From Alteromonas genovensis (GTDB lineage: Bacteria > Pseudomonadota > Gammaproteobacteria > Enterobacterales > Alteromonadaceae), in assembly GCF_010500895.1 (NCBI RefSeq), contig NZ_JAAAWO010000010.1:62001-126000 (forward strand): a stretch of DNA of 64,000 nt, read 5' to 3'. A program made the translations under genes and the position numbers. Positions within the stretch are counted from its first letter, which is position 1. The number at the start of each line of letters is the position of its first letter. The notes beneath the pieces are model-generated. The model did no database searches. It saw only the letters and a program-made list of their open reading frames with translations, and was not told the DNA's origin. Below, piece after piece: positions 56,894 through 64,000 of the stretch.

Positions 56894-57799
56894 ATGGAAA
56901 TACCTCGCATCGACGACGTGTATAAATTGCTCACCGGAAAGCTAGAAACTTGGATGGAAAGCGCAATAACTATCCTTCCTAACATTGTGGTTGCATTAAT
57001 CATTGCCATCGCATTTGGCTTTATAGCGAGGATTGTAGGAAATATTGCCGGTACTGTGATGCGTCGTACGTTTGAATCTCGCCAGATTGCAGGGTTACTA
57101 ACGTCTATTGTTAAGTCGCTTGTTCTAATAGCCGGTATTTTTATTGCTCTTGATTTCGTGGGTTTAAAGGGCACGGTGACATCGCTACTTGCCGGCGCAG
57201 GTATTATTGGCCTAGCCATCGGTTTTGCTTTTCAGGATATGACAGAGAACTTTATCGCCGGTATCGCAATGGGCATTCGGAAGCCGTTTGAAATTGGTGA
57301 TGTAATAAAAGCAGAAGGCGTATTTGGTAACGTAAAAAGTATTAACTTGCGCAATACCTTGGTAGAAACATTTTACGGACAGTTAGAAGTTATACCGAAC
57401 AAGGTTTTGTTTAGAAATATTCTTACCAACTACTCCACTCTTGGAAAAAGGCGAATAGAAGTTCCTGTTGGCATATCCTATGCCGATGATATTGAAAAAG
57501 CCGGCAAGGTCATTGTCGAGGCGATGAAGGATAAAGAGTACGTCATTATTAAAGATGAAACTGCGGTATATGCGGAATCCTTTGGCGACTCTAGTATTAA
57601 TTTAGTGCTGTGGTTTTGGATAAGTTACCCCGGTGAACATGGCTTTATGGGCGTACGCCACGATGCAGTATGTACGGTTAAAACCGTTCTGGAAGAAAAC
57701 GATATTCTAATTCCGTTCCCAATTCGTACTTTGGATTTTAATTCAAAAGGGAGCGATAACCTTGACACTATGCTCAAGGACAAAGAAGAAATTCAGTGA
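56894..57799 (+). CDS. MscS-family mechanosensitive channel
   Basis: Inner-membrane tension-gated channel of 301 residues, near E. coli MscS (286). Three N-terminal helices lead to the pore-lining TM3 (SLLAGAGIIGLAIGFAFQDMTENFIAG), then the beta domain (IGDVIKAEGVFGNVKSINLRNT) and an alpha/beta C-terminal domain starting near RRIEVPVGISYADD. It protects against hypo-osmotic shock. Its stop overlaps the region before an entericidin-like gene, which may be cotranscribed. SD is weak. Confidence 0.93.
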   Translation: MEIPRIDDVYKLLTGKLETWMESAITILPNIVVALIIAIAFGFIARIVGNIAGTVMRRTFESRQIAGLLTSIVKSLVLIAGIFIALDFVGLKGTVTSLLAGAGIIGLAIGFAFQDMTENFIAGIAMGIRKPFEIGDVIKAEGVFGNVKSINLRNTLVETFYGQLEVIPNKVLFRNILTNYSTLGKRRIEVPVGISYADDIEKAGKVIVEAMKDKEYVIIKDETAVYAESFGDSSINLVLWFWISYPGEHGFMGVRHDAVCTVKTVLEENDILIPFPIRTLDFNSKGSDNLDTMLKDKEEIQ

Positions 57800-57861
57800 A
57801 CACTGATTTGCGACATCTTATGAATAGAATGGCTATTCAAATCATAAAACGGAGATACACT

Positions 57862-58017
57862 ATGAATAAGTTAATAGAGTCAAAGATTTTAAGAACTGCG
57901 TTTTTTGCACTAGTAATGGGTGCAAGCATCGGTGGCTGTGCCACGGTTGAAGGCGCTGGAGAAGATATTGAAAGTGCTGGCGACGCCATTGAAGATGCCG
58001 CTGACGACGCATCATAA
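57862..58017 (+). CDS. Entericidin-like small lipoprotein
   Basis: 51-residue lipoprotein. The signal peptide ends in a lipobox-like SIGGC, with Cys near residue 27. The mature part ATVEGAGEDIESAGDAIEDAA matches the entericidin A/B family, small envelope lipoproteins linked to stationary-phase lysis and osmotic response. ATG 57862 has GGAG at 8 bases; the longer frame beginning at 57796 overlaps mscS and would put 22 polar residues before the signal peptide, so it is rejected. Location after mscS fits an osmotic role (inference). Confidence 0.85.
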   Translation: MNKLIESKILRTAFFALVMGASIGGCATVEGAGEDIESAGDAIEDAADDAS

Positions 58018-58069
58018 GCTAGTACAGATAAGCGTATTAGTTCAAACATCAATGATGTAATAAAAGCTA

Positions 58070-58120
58070 AGTCGGGACTGTACGTCCGTGTATCATGTAC
58101 ATGGGCGTACAGCACCGGCT
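58070..58120. repeat. Long imperfect hairpin, 51 nt
   Basis: A 15-bp stem including two G-U pairs (58078-58092 with 58098-58112) and an outer 6-bp stem AGTCGG/CCGGCT form one hairpin between convergent genes. No U tract follows on either strand. It may be a REP-like element, a small RNA or a factor-dependent terminator. Confidence 0.55.
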
Positions 58121-58184
58121 GATATTCTCGAATGCTCGTCGCCCTACCCTCAAAACGAGCTTTGAATAAACGTAAAGGTTGGCG

Positions 58185-58631
58185 TTAGGCCAATACAGCA
58201 AGCATTAAAAAAGTCCCTACCAGTGCGGGTTTTCCGCTTGATTTTAGCATGCAGCTAGCTTCGACCTTGTACAATTTCCCTTGAAGTTTATCAGAAATAT
58301 CAGTGACTTTAAATTGATATCGAATAGCATCATCACGTCTCACAGGCTCTAAAAAACGTAGCTTATCCATGCCATAGTTTATGGTTGAAGCAATTTTATC
58401 GCTGTGCCCTACAACTTGTGAAAATGCATTAGGCATTAAAGATGCAGATAGAAAGCCGTGGGCAATCGTAGTTTTAAATGGGCTTTCTTTAGCGCATCGT
58501 GCTTCATCTAGATGGATCCATTGGTGGTCGCCAGTAGCATTGGCAAACTGAGTTATCATGTCTTGTGACACGACAAGCCATTCTGACTGTTCAATTGTAT
58601 CGCCTACTGATAAATCGATGAGTGTTTTCAT
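58185..58631 (-). CDS. MaoC family acyl dehydratase
   Basis: Hot-dog-fold hydratase of 148 residues, of the R-specific enoyl-CoA hydratase type. The catalytic Asp and His are in NATGDHQWIHLD near residues 34-40, followed by TIAHGFLSASLMP. It likely adds water to trans-2-enoyl-CoA or related thioesters. It diverges from a LysR regulator that may control it. No SD better than a weak AGGA-like run was noted. Confidence 0.9.
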   Translation of the reverse strand: MKTLIDLSVGDTIEQSEWLVVSQDMITQFANATGDHQWIHLDEARCAKESPFKTTIAHGFLSASLMPNAFSQVVGHSDKIASTINYGMDKLRFLEPVRRDDAIRYQFKVTDISDKLQGKLYKVEASCMLKSSGKPALVGTFLMLAVLA

Positions 58632-58852
58632 TGGTTTGTATCCTGTCCTATTTGTAATGTTACTAAACTACTATTACTAAGATGAATGTTTCAATTAACT
58701 TTTAATAATAGGTATTTATAAATATTCTTGTTACACTCTCGTGAATAATTAGTGGTTGCTGTGAACATAATTGTGACATTTAATTACGTCATCATAGCTT
58801 CCGTTTTATCTATTGGCTTTTTCAGGGCACTCGCCCCACTGAAGGATTACTT

Positions 58853-59755
58853 ATGAATCTCAATAGAGTCGACTTGAACCTTTTTGCTGTGTTTGATGCG
58901 ATATACACAGCTGGCAGCTTAACAAAAGCAGCCGATGTCCTATGTATAACGCAACCTGCCGTGAGTAACTCATTAGCAAGATTAAGAGAGATGCTAAACG
59001 ATCCCTTATTCGTGCGCACAGGCCACAGCATGACACCAACGCCCGTGGCGCAAAATATCATCGTTCCAGCTAGACAAGCACTCGCTCTATTGCGAAAAAG
59101 TGTGCAAGAAAGCCACACTTTCGACCCGCTTACGGCTGAAAAATCATTTAATTTTGCGAGTCGAGACTTGTTAGAAGCCAGTATCATGCCCCGTCTAGTG
59201 TCTCGCCTTCAAAATTTAGCACCTAATATCGGTATAACCAATTACGAAATACCACGAAGCCAGGTGGTGTCAGCAATGGCAAGCGGCACATTAGATTTTT
59301 TTGCCGATGCGTCTACCTTTACCGACCCCCACCTGTGCAAAGATAAAATTGCTCAAGACAGGTTTGTGGTATTAGCGAGAAAAAATCACCCGGCGCTTAA
59401 GAACGGCCTAGATTTAGAAACGTTTTTGCGCTTAGGCCATATCAACGTATCTCAAAGAAAATCGGGAGCAGGCCCTATCGATATTGCACTAGATAAAATG
59501 GGTAAGCGCCGGAAAGAAGTGATGCGCGGTCAGCACTTTTTAACAGTGCCCAGTACCATTGTTAAGACCGATTTGATTGCGTGTTTGCCATTCCATTTGG
59601 CCAAGCACTACGACCTAGCTATTTATGAAGTGCCTTTTGATTTACCGCCAGTAGAATATTTTCTATATTGGCACGTCAGTGCTGATCATGACTATGCTCA
59701 TATGTGGATGCGAGAGCAAATTATGGAAGTAGCAAGCACCTTTAAGCCTCACTGA
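58853..59755 (+). CDS. LysR-family transcriptional regulator
   Basis: 300 residues with an N-terminal winged HTH (LNLFAVFDAIYTAGSLTKAADVLCITQPAVSNSLARLR, written in part) and a C-terminal effector domain from about 90. The sequence LNRVDLNLF and FVRTGHSMTPTPVA is of the NodD/LeuO-like subgroup. AAGGA precedes the ATG. Divergence from maoC by 221 bases is the classical LysR arrangement, so maoC is the first candidate target. The effector is unknown. Confidence 0.93.
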   Translation: MNLNRVDLNLFAVFDAIYTAGSLTKAADVLCITQPAVSNSLARLREMLNDPLFVRTGHSMTPTPVAQNIIVPARQALALLRKSVQESHTFDPLTAEKSFNFASRDLLEASIMPRLVSRLQNLAPNIGITNYEIPRSQVVSAMASGTLDFFADASTFTDPHLCKDKIAQDRFVVLARKNHPALKNGLDLETFLRLGHINVSQRKSGAGPIDIALDKMGKRRKEVMRGQHFLTVPSTIVKTDLIACLPFHLAKHYDLAIYEVPFDLPPVEYFLYWHVSADHDYAHMWMREQIMEVASTFKPH

Positions 59756-59790
59756 GCCTTATAGATATCAATTGTTAAACACCCCATATT

Positions 59791-59827
59791 AAGCCCCAAT
59801 AAGATTAAACCTCATTGGGGCTTTTTT
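59791..59827 (+). terminator. Rho-independent terminator
   Basis: AAGCCCCAAT and ATTGGGGCTT with a 13-base loop and six T, 35 bases after the LysR stop. Confidence 0.92.
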
Positions 59828-59940
59828 ATGTCAGCTTGATACTAGCAACACCCTTTTCTAACAGAATTGTGATTTTCAAACATTGGCGAAAAAGCGCATA
59901 AAAAATACGCAAATCATTAATACAAAAAGCTAAAAACAAC

Positions 59941-59963
59941 ACTAAAGTAGCATGAACTTTAGT
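59941..59963. promoter_or_regulatory. 8-bp perfect inverted repeat upstream of the DUF3718 gene
   Basis: ACTAAAGT-AGCATGA-ACTTTAGT lies about 120 bases before the gene, a position that fits an operator. The rest of the 59828-60080 gap shows nothing recognisable. Confidence 0.4.
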
Positions 59964-60080
59964 ATAGGGTATGAACGCTCATACTTAGTTATCTGTTTGC
60001 ATGTTTTTGCTTTCCCCGACATTGCGTTTAATTTGGTCGTACACAAAACAACCACCCCATATTGAATAGGAATTTTAACC

Positions 60081-60479
60081 ATGTTGAAAATAGTTAAATC
60101 TTCTCTACTTATAGCCGCGTCTACTATCGCCTTTTCAAACATTGCTCAGGCAGACGACATCAATGATGCCCTTGCTAACATCTGCACTATTGTGGAAGCA
60201 GACGACAAAGGCGAACTACGTAAAAAAATGCGTCGTGTGCAGTCAGATTACAGATTAAAATTACATGACTATTACTCGGGTATATCGTGTGGTGGACAAA
60301 GCTTGATTAGAACAGCACTTTCTAGCAATGCGGTTGAAGTAGGTACATTAATGGTTAAGAAAATGCCAAGTAAAGTTTTACAAACGCCTGAAGCAGACGG
60401 TAAAACACTGCAAGCATGGATAGCAGAACAGGGACTGCAGTCTTCTCCAATCTCTGAAGAGCTAAACAGCAGAATTTAA
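60081..60479 (+). CDS. DUF3718 secreted protein
   Basis: 132 residues. A signal peptide (1-24, ending AQA) leads to a mature domain with two Cys (NICTIV and GISCGG), probably a periplasmic disulfide. The pattern matches DUF3718, a family I know mainly from Alteromonadales and relatives. Conserved-looking parts are LRKKMRRVQSDYRLKLHDYY and SCGGQSLIRTAL. Function is unknown. AGGAA gives a fair SD. The gene stands alone. Confidence 0.82.
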   Translation: MLKIVKSSLLIAASTIAFSNIAQADDINDALANICTIVEADDKGELRKKMRRVQSDYRLKLHDYYSGISCGGQSLIRTALSSNAVEVGTLMVKKMPSKVLQTPEADGKTLQAWIAEQGLQSSPISEELNSRI

Positions 60480-60501
60480 GACTCACACATAGCTAAACCC
60501 G

Positions 60502-60523
60502 AAAAAGCGCCTCATAAGGCGCT
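60502..60523 (-). terminator. Terminator overlapping the hydrolase stop codon
   Basis: AGCGCC and GGCGCT pair around 6 bases, followed on the minus strand by TTTTT. The right arm includes the first bases of the hydrolase stop codon, so translation and termination are packed together. Confidence 0.7.
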
Positions 60524-61541
60524 AAATAAACGCTAACACTCTATCAGACGCCCAGTTTGGAAACTCTCGGTGGATCCAATGCGTTGCTGTCTCGTGATAA
60601 ATAACCTCACAATGAGGTACATACTTTTCAATCCCGCGTAGCACTGCATTATCAAACGCTAAATCGTTTCTTCCCCACAGCACTAGCGTGGGTACCCCAA
60701 TATAAATATTGGGCACATGAATAGTCTGTAGCACTTCGTCCGACGCATCAACAGGAGGGATATCTTGAGGCATGCATCTGTAGTAATTGAGCATTGCGCT
60801 AAGGCGTGCCTCTTGCCCCCAATCATTCAACAACGTGGAGGCATAATCCCATTGCTGCTCAAAAAAACCTTCTCCAAGCATGTCTTTAAGTAACTTGAAA
60901 TCTGTAGATATCAAACTCGACACTGCGTTTTTATCACGTAGCGAAGAGATATACTGGCTCTTCACTCGTTGTTGTTTGCTTACGATTAAAGATTGAGTGA
61001 ATGTGGATGGATGCGCAGCATTCAATATAACCAGTTTATGAATTAAGTCGGGATGAAAAGCAGTGAGCGGCCACGCAATAGCACCTCCCCAGTCGTGAGC
61101 AACCAGAATCACTTTTCTGCCTTTTTTTACCTTCTTAATAAAAGTGGCCATACGATTTATTAACGCAGGAACTTCATACTGTCGTTCTTCACTTAAAGGA
61201 TCGGAAAGATGATAACCAGGTAAGTCTGGCGCAACGATATCGTAGTGCAAAGGTAAGGTACGAATGAACGCTTCCCATGCATGGGCGTTTTCAGGAAAAC
61301 CATGAAATAATACAAACAATGTGTTATCGCTGGTGAGTTCTTTACCTAGTTTCGCTGAGGGCTCTTTACCTAGCTCCGCTGAGGGCTCTTTTTCTAATCC
61401 AGCTAAAGGCTCTTTACCTAAGCCGGCTGAGGGCTCTTTGCTTCGAGTCGCTGAGGGCTTTTTACCTAAACCCGCTGAGGGCTCTCTACTCAAATAATGA
61501 ATGCGTTTTCCATCAATTGTCACGTATTGCGATTGCAACAT
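60522..61541 (-). CDS. Alpha/beta hydrolase, epoxide-hydrolase/haloalkane-dehalogenase-like, with internal repeats
   Basis: 339 residues. The oxyanion motif HGFPENAHAW near residue 79 and nucleophile motif VAHDWGGAIAW with Asp near 147 are typical of epoxide hydrolases; GRNDLAFD and THWIHREFP supply the acid and His. Residues 20-67 are six tandem copies of an eight-residue unit of the EPSAGLGK type, encoded by 24-bp repeats and inserted just before the first core strand. Without them the protein would have about 290 residues, the normal family length. TGAGGGAG precedes the ATG. Confidence 0.88.
   Translation of the reverse strand: MLQSQYVTIDGKRIHYLSREPSAGLGKKPSATRSKEPSAGLGKEPLAGLEKEPSAELGKEPSAKLGKELTSDNTLFVLFHGFPENAHAWEAFIRTLPLHYDIVAPDLPGYHLSDPLSEERQYEVPALINRMATFIKKVKKGRKVILVAHDWGGAIAWPLTAFHPDLIHKLVILNAAHPSTFTQSLIVSKQQRVKSQYISSLRDKNAVSSLISTDFKLLKDMLGEGFFEQQWDYASTLLNDWGQEARLSAMLNYYRCMPQDIPPVDASDEVLQTIHVPNIYIGVPTLVLWGRNDLAFDNAVLRGIEKYVPHCEVIYHETATHWIHREFPNWASDRVLAFI
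61341..61484. repeat. Six 24-bp tandem repeats in a hydrolase gene
   Basis: Six uninterrupted 24-base units (starts 61341, 61365, 61389, 61413, 61437 and 61461) sharing TTTACCTA and GCTGAGGGCTC. They encode an eight-residue Lys/Glu/Pro-rich unit and keep frame. Confidence 0.95.
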
Positions 61542-61567
61542 AACACTCCCTCATAGGCAGGAAATAA

Positions 61568-61622
61568 AAAAGCCGGGAAGCGTGAAATACGTATTAAGCG
61601 CATTCACCCTCACCCGGCTTTT
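61568..61622 (-). terminator. Terminator of the acyl-CoA dehydrogenase gene
   Basis: AAAAGCCGGG and CCCGGCTTTT pair across 35 bases that contain further pairing (GTGAAAT with ATTCAC). The minus strand continues TTTTTTATTT. Confidence 0.85.
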
Positions 61623-61646
61623 ACCACAAGATGTTGTAAGCGTTAA

Positions 61647-63446
61647 TTACTCAACGGCAAACATGCTTTCAGGCATAGACATTAGGTTGTCTGCACCTGA
61701 CTGCATCGCCGATACTAGTGAGCGCGTGCGAGTAAGCAAACGGTCAAAGTAGAAGCCTGTAGTCAGTATTTTACTCTTATAATACTCAGTTTCTGTGCTT
61801 CCGGCATCAAGCTGCTCTTGCGCTTTAACTGCCATACGAAGCCAGAAGTAACCTACTGTGACATAACCTGAATACATAAGGTAATCTACTGACGCCGCGC
61901 CAATTTCATCTGGGTTAGACGCCGCAACTTTACCGATATCCATGGTTACTTGCTGCCATTCATCGAGGTGAGAATTAAGGGCGTTTGTCCACGCGCTAAA
62001 CTGTGCATTGTCACGAAGTGAGTTACAGTAATCGCGAACTTCCTGAACAAACACATTGAGCAATTCACCGTTAGAACCCATCACCTTGCGGCCAAGTAGA
62101 TCCACTGCCTGAATACCCGTGGTTCCTTCATACATAGTACAAATACGCGTGTCACGTGCAAGCTGCTCCATGCCCCACTCTTTAATGAAACCATGGCCGC
62201 CGTAAACCTGCATACCATAGCTTGTGGTTTCCTGTGCAGTTTCAGTCAAAAACGCTTTAACAATCGGCGTCAAGAATGCAAGTTTTGCTTCTGCTGTTTG
62301 CTTGGCAACTTCATCGTCGCAGTAAAGCGTTACGTCTACCATTTGCATGCAATACGCAGCTAAAGCACGGTTACCTTCGGCAAATGCTTTTTGCGTTAAT
62401 AGCATACGACGCACGTCTGGGTGCACAATAATAGGATCCGCAGGACCGTCTGGGTTCTTGCGCCCTGTCATTGAACGAAATTGCACTCTGTCTTTGGCAT
62501 ACTTAAGCGCACCTTGGAAAGACGCCTCTGATGCCGCCAAACCTTCAAGGCCAGTGCCGATACGTGCAGTATTCATAAAGGTAAACATACAGTTTAAGCC
62601 GCGGTTAGGAGGACCAATCAGGAACCCTTTCGCGCCATCGAAGTTGATTACGCACGTCGCGCTCGCTTTGATGCCCATTTTATGTTCGATACTGCCGCAG
62701 CTTACTGCGTTTCTATCTTGCTTCTCGCCGTCGTCAGACACGTTGAATTTAGGAACAACGAATAACGAAATACCTTTTGTGCCTTCTGGCGCATCCGGTA
62801 AACGCGCAAGCACAATGTGTACGATATTTTCAGACATATCGTGCTCACCAGCAGAGATGAAAATCTTAGTGCCGGTAAGGCTATAACTTCCATCTTCTTG
62901 TGGCTCGGCGCGACACTTCAGCATACCAAGGTCAGAACCACAGTGCGCTTCTGTAAGACACATGGTACCCGTCCATTCACCGCTGATAAGCTTGTGAAGG
63001 AACTTTTCTTGCTGCTCTTTAGTACCGTGCGCTTTTAATGTTTCCATACAGCCTTGACTTAGGCCTGGGTACATTGCCCACGAGTGGTTGGCACCAGAGA
63101 ACCATTCAGCAATAATAGAAGCCAGAGAGTAAGGAAGATTTTGTCCGCCAAACTCTTCCGGATGCGCCATACTCGGCCAACCGCCTTCTACGTAGGTCTG
63201 ATAAGCTTCTTTAAAGCCTTTAGGTGTTGTTACCACACCGTCTTCCCATTTACAGCCTTCTTCATCGCCCGACTGATTAATTGGGGCTAGCGTGTTTTCT
63301 GAAAATTTCGCTGCTTCAGAAAAAATGGCTGATACCAAGTCTTCAGAGGCTTCATCGAAGCCTAGCTTTTGATAGTGACTTTGAAAGTCGAGTAGCTCAT
63401 GTGTTACAAACATGGCGTCGCGTTGTGGAGCTTTATAACCTTCCAT
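61647..63446 (-). CDS. Acyl-CoA dehydrogenase
   Basis: FAD enzyme of beta-oxidation, 599 residues. It has an extended N-terminal region, the FAD/substrate stretch MCLTEAHCGSDLG near 165, GTKIFISAGEHD near 195, and the catalytic Glu in CTMYEGTTGIQ near 440. The C-terminal extra domain (about 470-590) is that of the large bacterial acyl-CoA dehydrogenases acting on long or branched chains. It lies 9 bases after the thiolase stop, so the two form a fatty-acid degradation operon. Confidence 0.93.
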   Translation of the reverse strand: MEGYKAPQRDAMFVTHELLDFQSHYQKLGFDEASEDLVSAIFSEAAKFSENTLAPINQSGDEEGCKWEDGVVTTPKGFKEAYQTYVEGGWPSMAHPEEFGGQNLPYSLASIIAEWFSGANHSWAMYPGLSQGCMETLKAHGTKEQQEKFLHKLISGEWTGTMCLTEAHCGSDLGMLKCRAEPQEDGSYSLTGTKIFISAGEHDMSENIVHIVLARLPDAPEGTKGISLFVVPKFNVSDDGEKQDRNAVSCGSIEHKMGIKASATCVINFDGAKGFLIGPPNRGLNCMFTFMNTARIGTGLEGLAASEASFQGALKYAKDRVQFRSMTGRKNPDGPADPIIVHPDVRRMLLTQKAFAEGNRALAAYCMQMVDVTLYCDDEVAKQTAEAKLAFLTPIVKAFLTETAQETTSYGMQVYGGHGFIKEWGMEQLARDTRICTMYEGTTGIQAVDLLGRKVMGSNGELLNVFVQEVRDYCNSLRDNAQFSAWTNALNSHLDEWQQVTMDIGKVAASNPDEIGAASVDYLMYSGYVTVGYFWLRMAVKAQEQLDAGSTETEYYKSKILTTGFYFDRLLTRTRSLVSAMQSGADNLMSMPESMFAVE

Positions 63447-63455
63447 ACTAATTAC

Positions 63456-64000
63456 CTATAGAACTTCAAATAAACCAGCAGCGCCCATGCCGCCACCGAT
63501 ACACATAGTGCAAACAACAAATTTCGCACCACGTCTTTTACCTTCGATGAGTGAATGACCCACCATACGAGCACCGCTCATGCCATAGGGGTGACCAATA
63601 GAAATGGCACCACCGTTAACGTTTAATAATTCGTCTGGAATGCCCAACTTGTCACGGCAATACAATACCTGTACTGCAAATGCTTCATTAAGCTCCCATA
63701 GACCAATGTCGTCCATGGTTAATCCATGCTGCTTTAATAGCTTAGGAATGGCAAATACAGGGCCAATTCCCATTTCATCTGGTTCACATCCTGCAACCGC
63801 AATCCCGCGATAAATACCAAGGGGTTGCCCTTTGCCTTTTGCCGCAGAGTGCTCATCCATAATAACAGTAGCGCTTGCACCGTCAGATAGCTGGCTTGCA
63901 TTACCTGCAGTAATACACCCGCCTTCAATCACCGGGTTTAAGCTTTGTAAACCTTCTAGTGATGTTTCTGGACGATTGCCTTCATCTTTAGATAAGGTTA
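63456..64000 (-). CDS. Acetyl-CoA acyltransferase (thiolase), N-terminus beyond window
   Basis: C-terminal 181 residues of a thiolase, which cleaves 3-ketoacyl-CoA with CoA. The frame is open to the right edge through [13 protein letters not shown], which fits the family consensus before [14 protein letters not shown]. Catalytic residues of the C-terminal domain are present: His in [16 protein letters not shown] and Cys in [10 protein letters not shown]. The N-terminal nucleophilic Cys lies outside. It is upstream of the acyl-CoA dehydrogenase. Confidence 0.93.
   Translation of the reverse strand, partial: TLSKDEGNRPETSLEGLQSLNPVIEGGCITAGNASQLSDGASATVIMDEHSAAKGKGQPLGIYRGIAVAGCEPDEMGIGPVFAIPKLLKQHGLTMDDIGLWELNEAFAVQVLYCRDKLGIPDELLNVNGGAISIGHPYGMSGARMVGHSLIEGKRRGAKFVVCTMCIGGGMGAAGLFEVL

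Noticed and set aside
61341-61484. CRISPR-like array
   Set aside because: Repeats are directly head-to-tail with no spacers, in frame within a coding gene.

Overview
The window reads as an ordinary chromosomal segment of a marine gammaproteobacterium of the Alteromonas type. This is inferred from gene families and gene order: the rimP-nusA-infB-rbfA-truB-rpsO block, three TonB-dependent receptors, a DUF3718 protein, a GNAT-nitrilase fusion, a GlyGly-CTERM nuclease and a moderate G+C content. No insertion sequence, prophage, integrase or CRISPR array was seen. Both ends cut through genes: a bacteriophytochrome kinase on the left and a thiolase on the right.

Left part (1-18.4 kb). A bacteriophytochrome (minus) diverges from a TonB-dependent receptor, which converges on a GAF-GGDEF diguanylate cyclase. 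Then comes a compact minus-strand run, apparently one operon read from 17.8 kb down to 7.0 kb: a FecA-like TonB receptor, a VTT-domain/disulfide-reductase fusion, a DUF547 protein, the ABC importer YnjB-YnjC-YnjD, the CDP-alcohol phosphotransferase YnjF and a diiron fatty-acid-hydroxylase-like protein. It combines an outer-membrane port, an ABC importer, a redox enzyme and two lipid-type membrane enzymes. It is the best candidate here for an uncharacterised pathway. A DoxX-like gene diverges from it across a perfect 12-bp inverted repeat.

Middle part (18.5-41.2 kb). This holds mostly monocistronic housekeeping and accessory genes: an EVE protein, YgiQ radical SAM protein, an S41 protease lipoprotein coupled to a small secreted protein, an SMP-30-like protein, DUF4149 and COQ7 proteins, a zinc-ribbon miniprotein, EfpL, AhpC and AhpF, DUF2252, an ExeM-type extracellular nuclease, a pseudo-receiver/TPR protein, a 2OG-Fe(II) oxygenase, a GNAT-nitrilase fusion, a coiled-coil membrane protein and RluF.

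Translation block (41.2-53.1 kb, all minus). Two identical initiator tRNA-fMet genes with their own promoter and terminator come first. They are followed by a MHYT hybrid histidine kinase and an HD-GYP response regulator, then rimP, nusA, infB, rbfA, truB and rpsO. In E. coli the initiator tRNA metY directly heads this operon, so here the two signalling genes sit between the tRNAs and rimP. pnp does not follow rpsO.

Right part (53.3-64 kb). PhhB, a third TonB receptor, an MscS channel with an entericidin-like lipoprotein, a MaoC dehydratase divergent from a LysR regulator, DUF3718, an epoxide-hydrolase-like protein carrying six 24-bp tandem repeats, and a beta-oxidation pair (acyl-CoA dehydrogenase and thiolase).

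A recurring theme is short-period tandem repeats (12, 14, 16-18 and 24 bp) in leaders or at protein N-termini, and small perfect inverted repeats upstream of genes. Starts were moved from the longest open frame where a ribosome binding site or family alignment supported it (rimP, ahpC, ygiQ, EVE, DoxX, COQ7, GNAT-nitrilase, entericidin).
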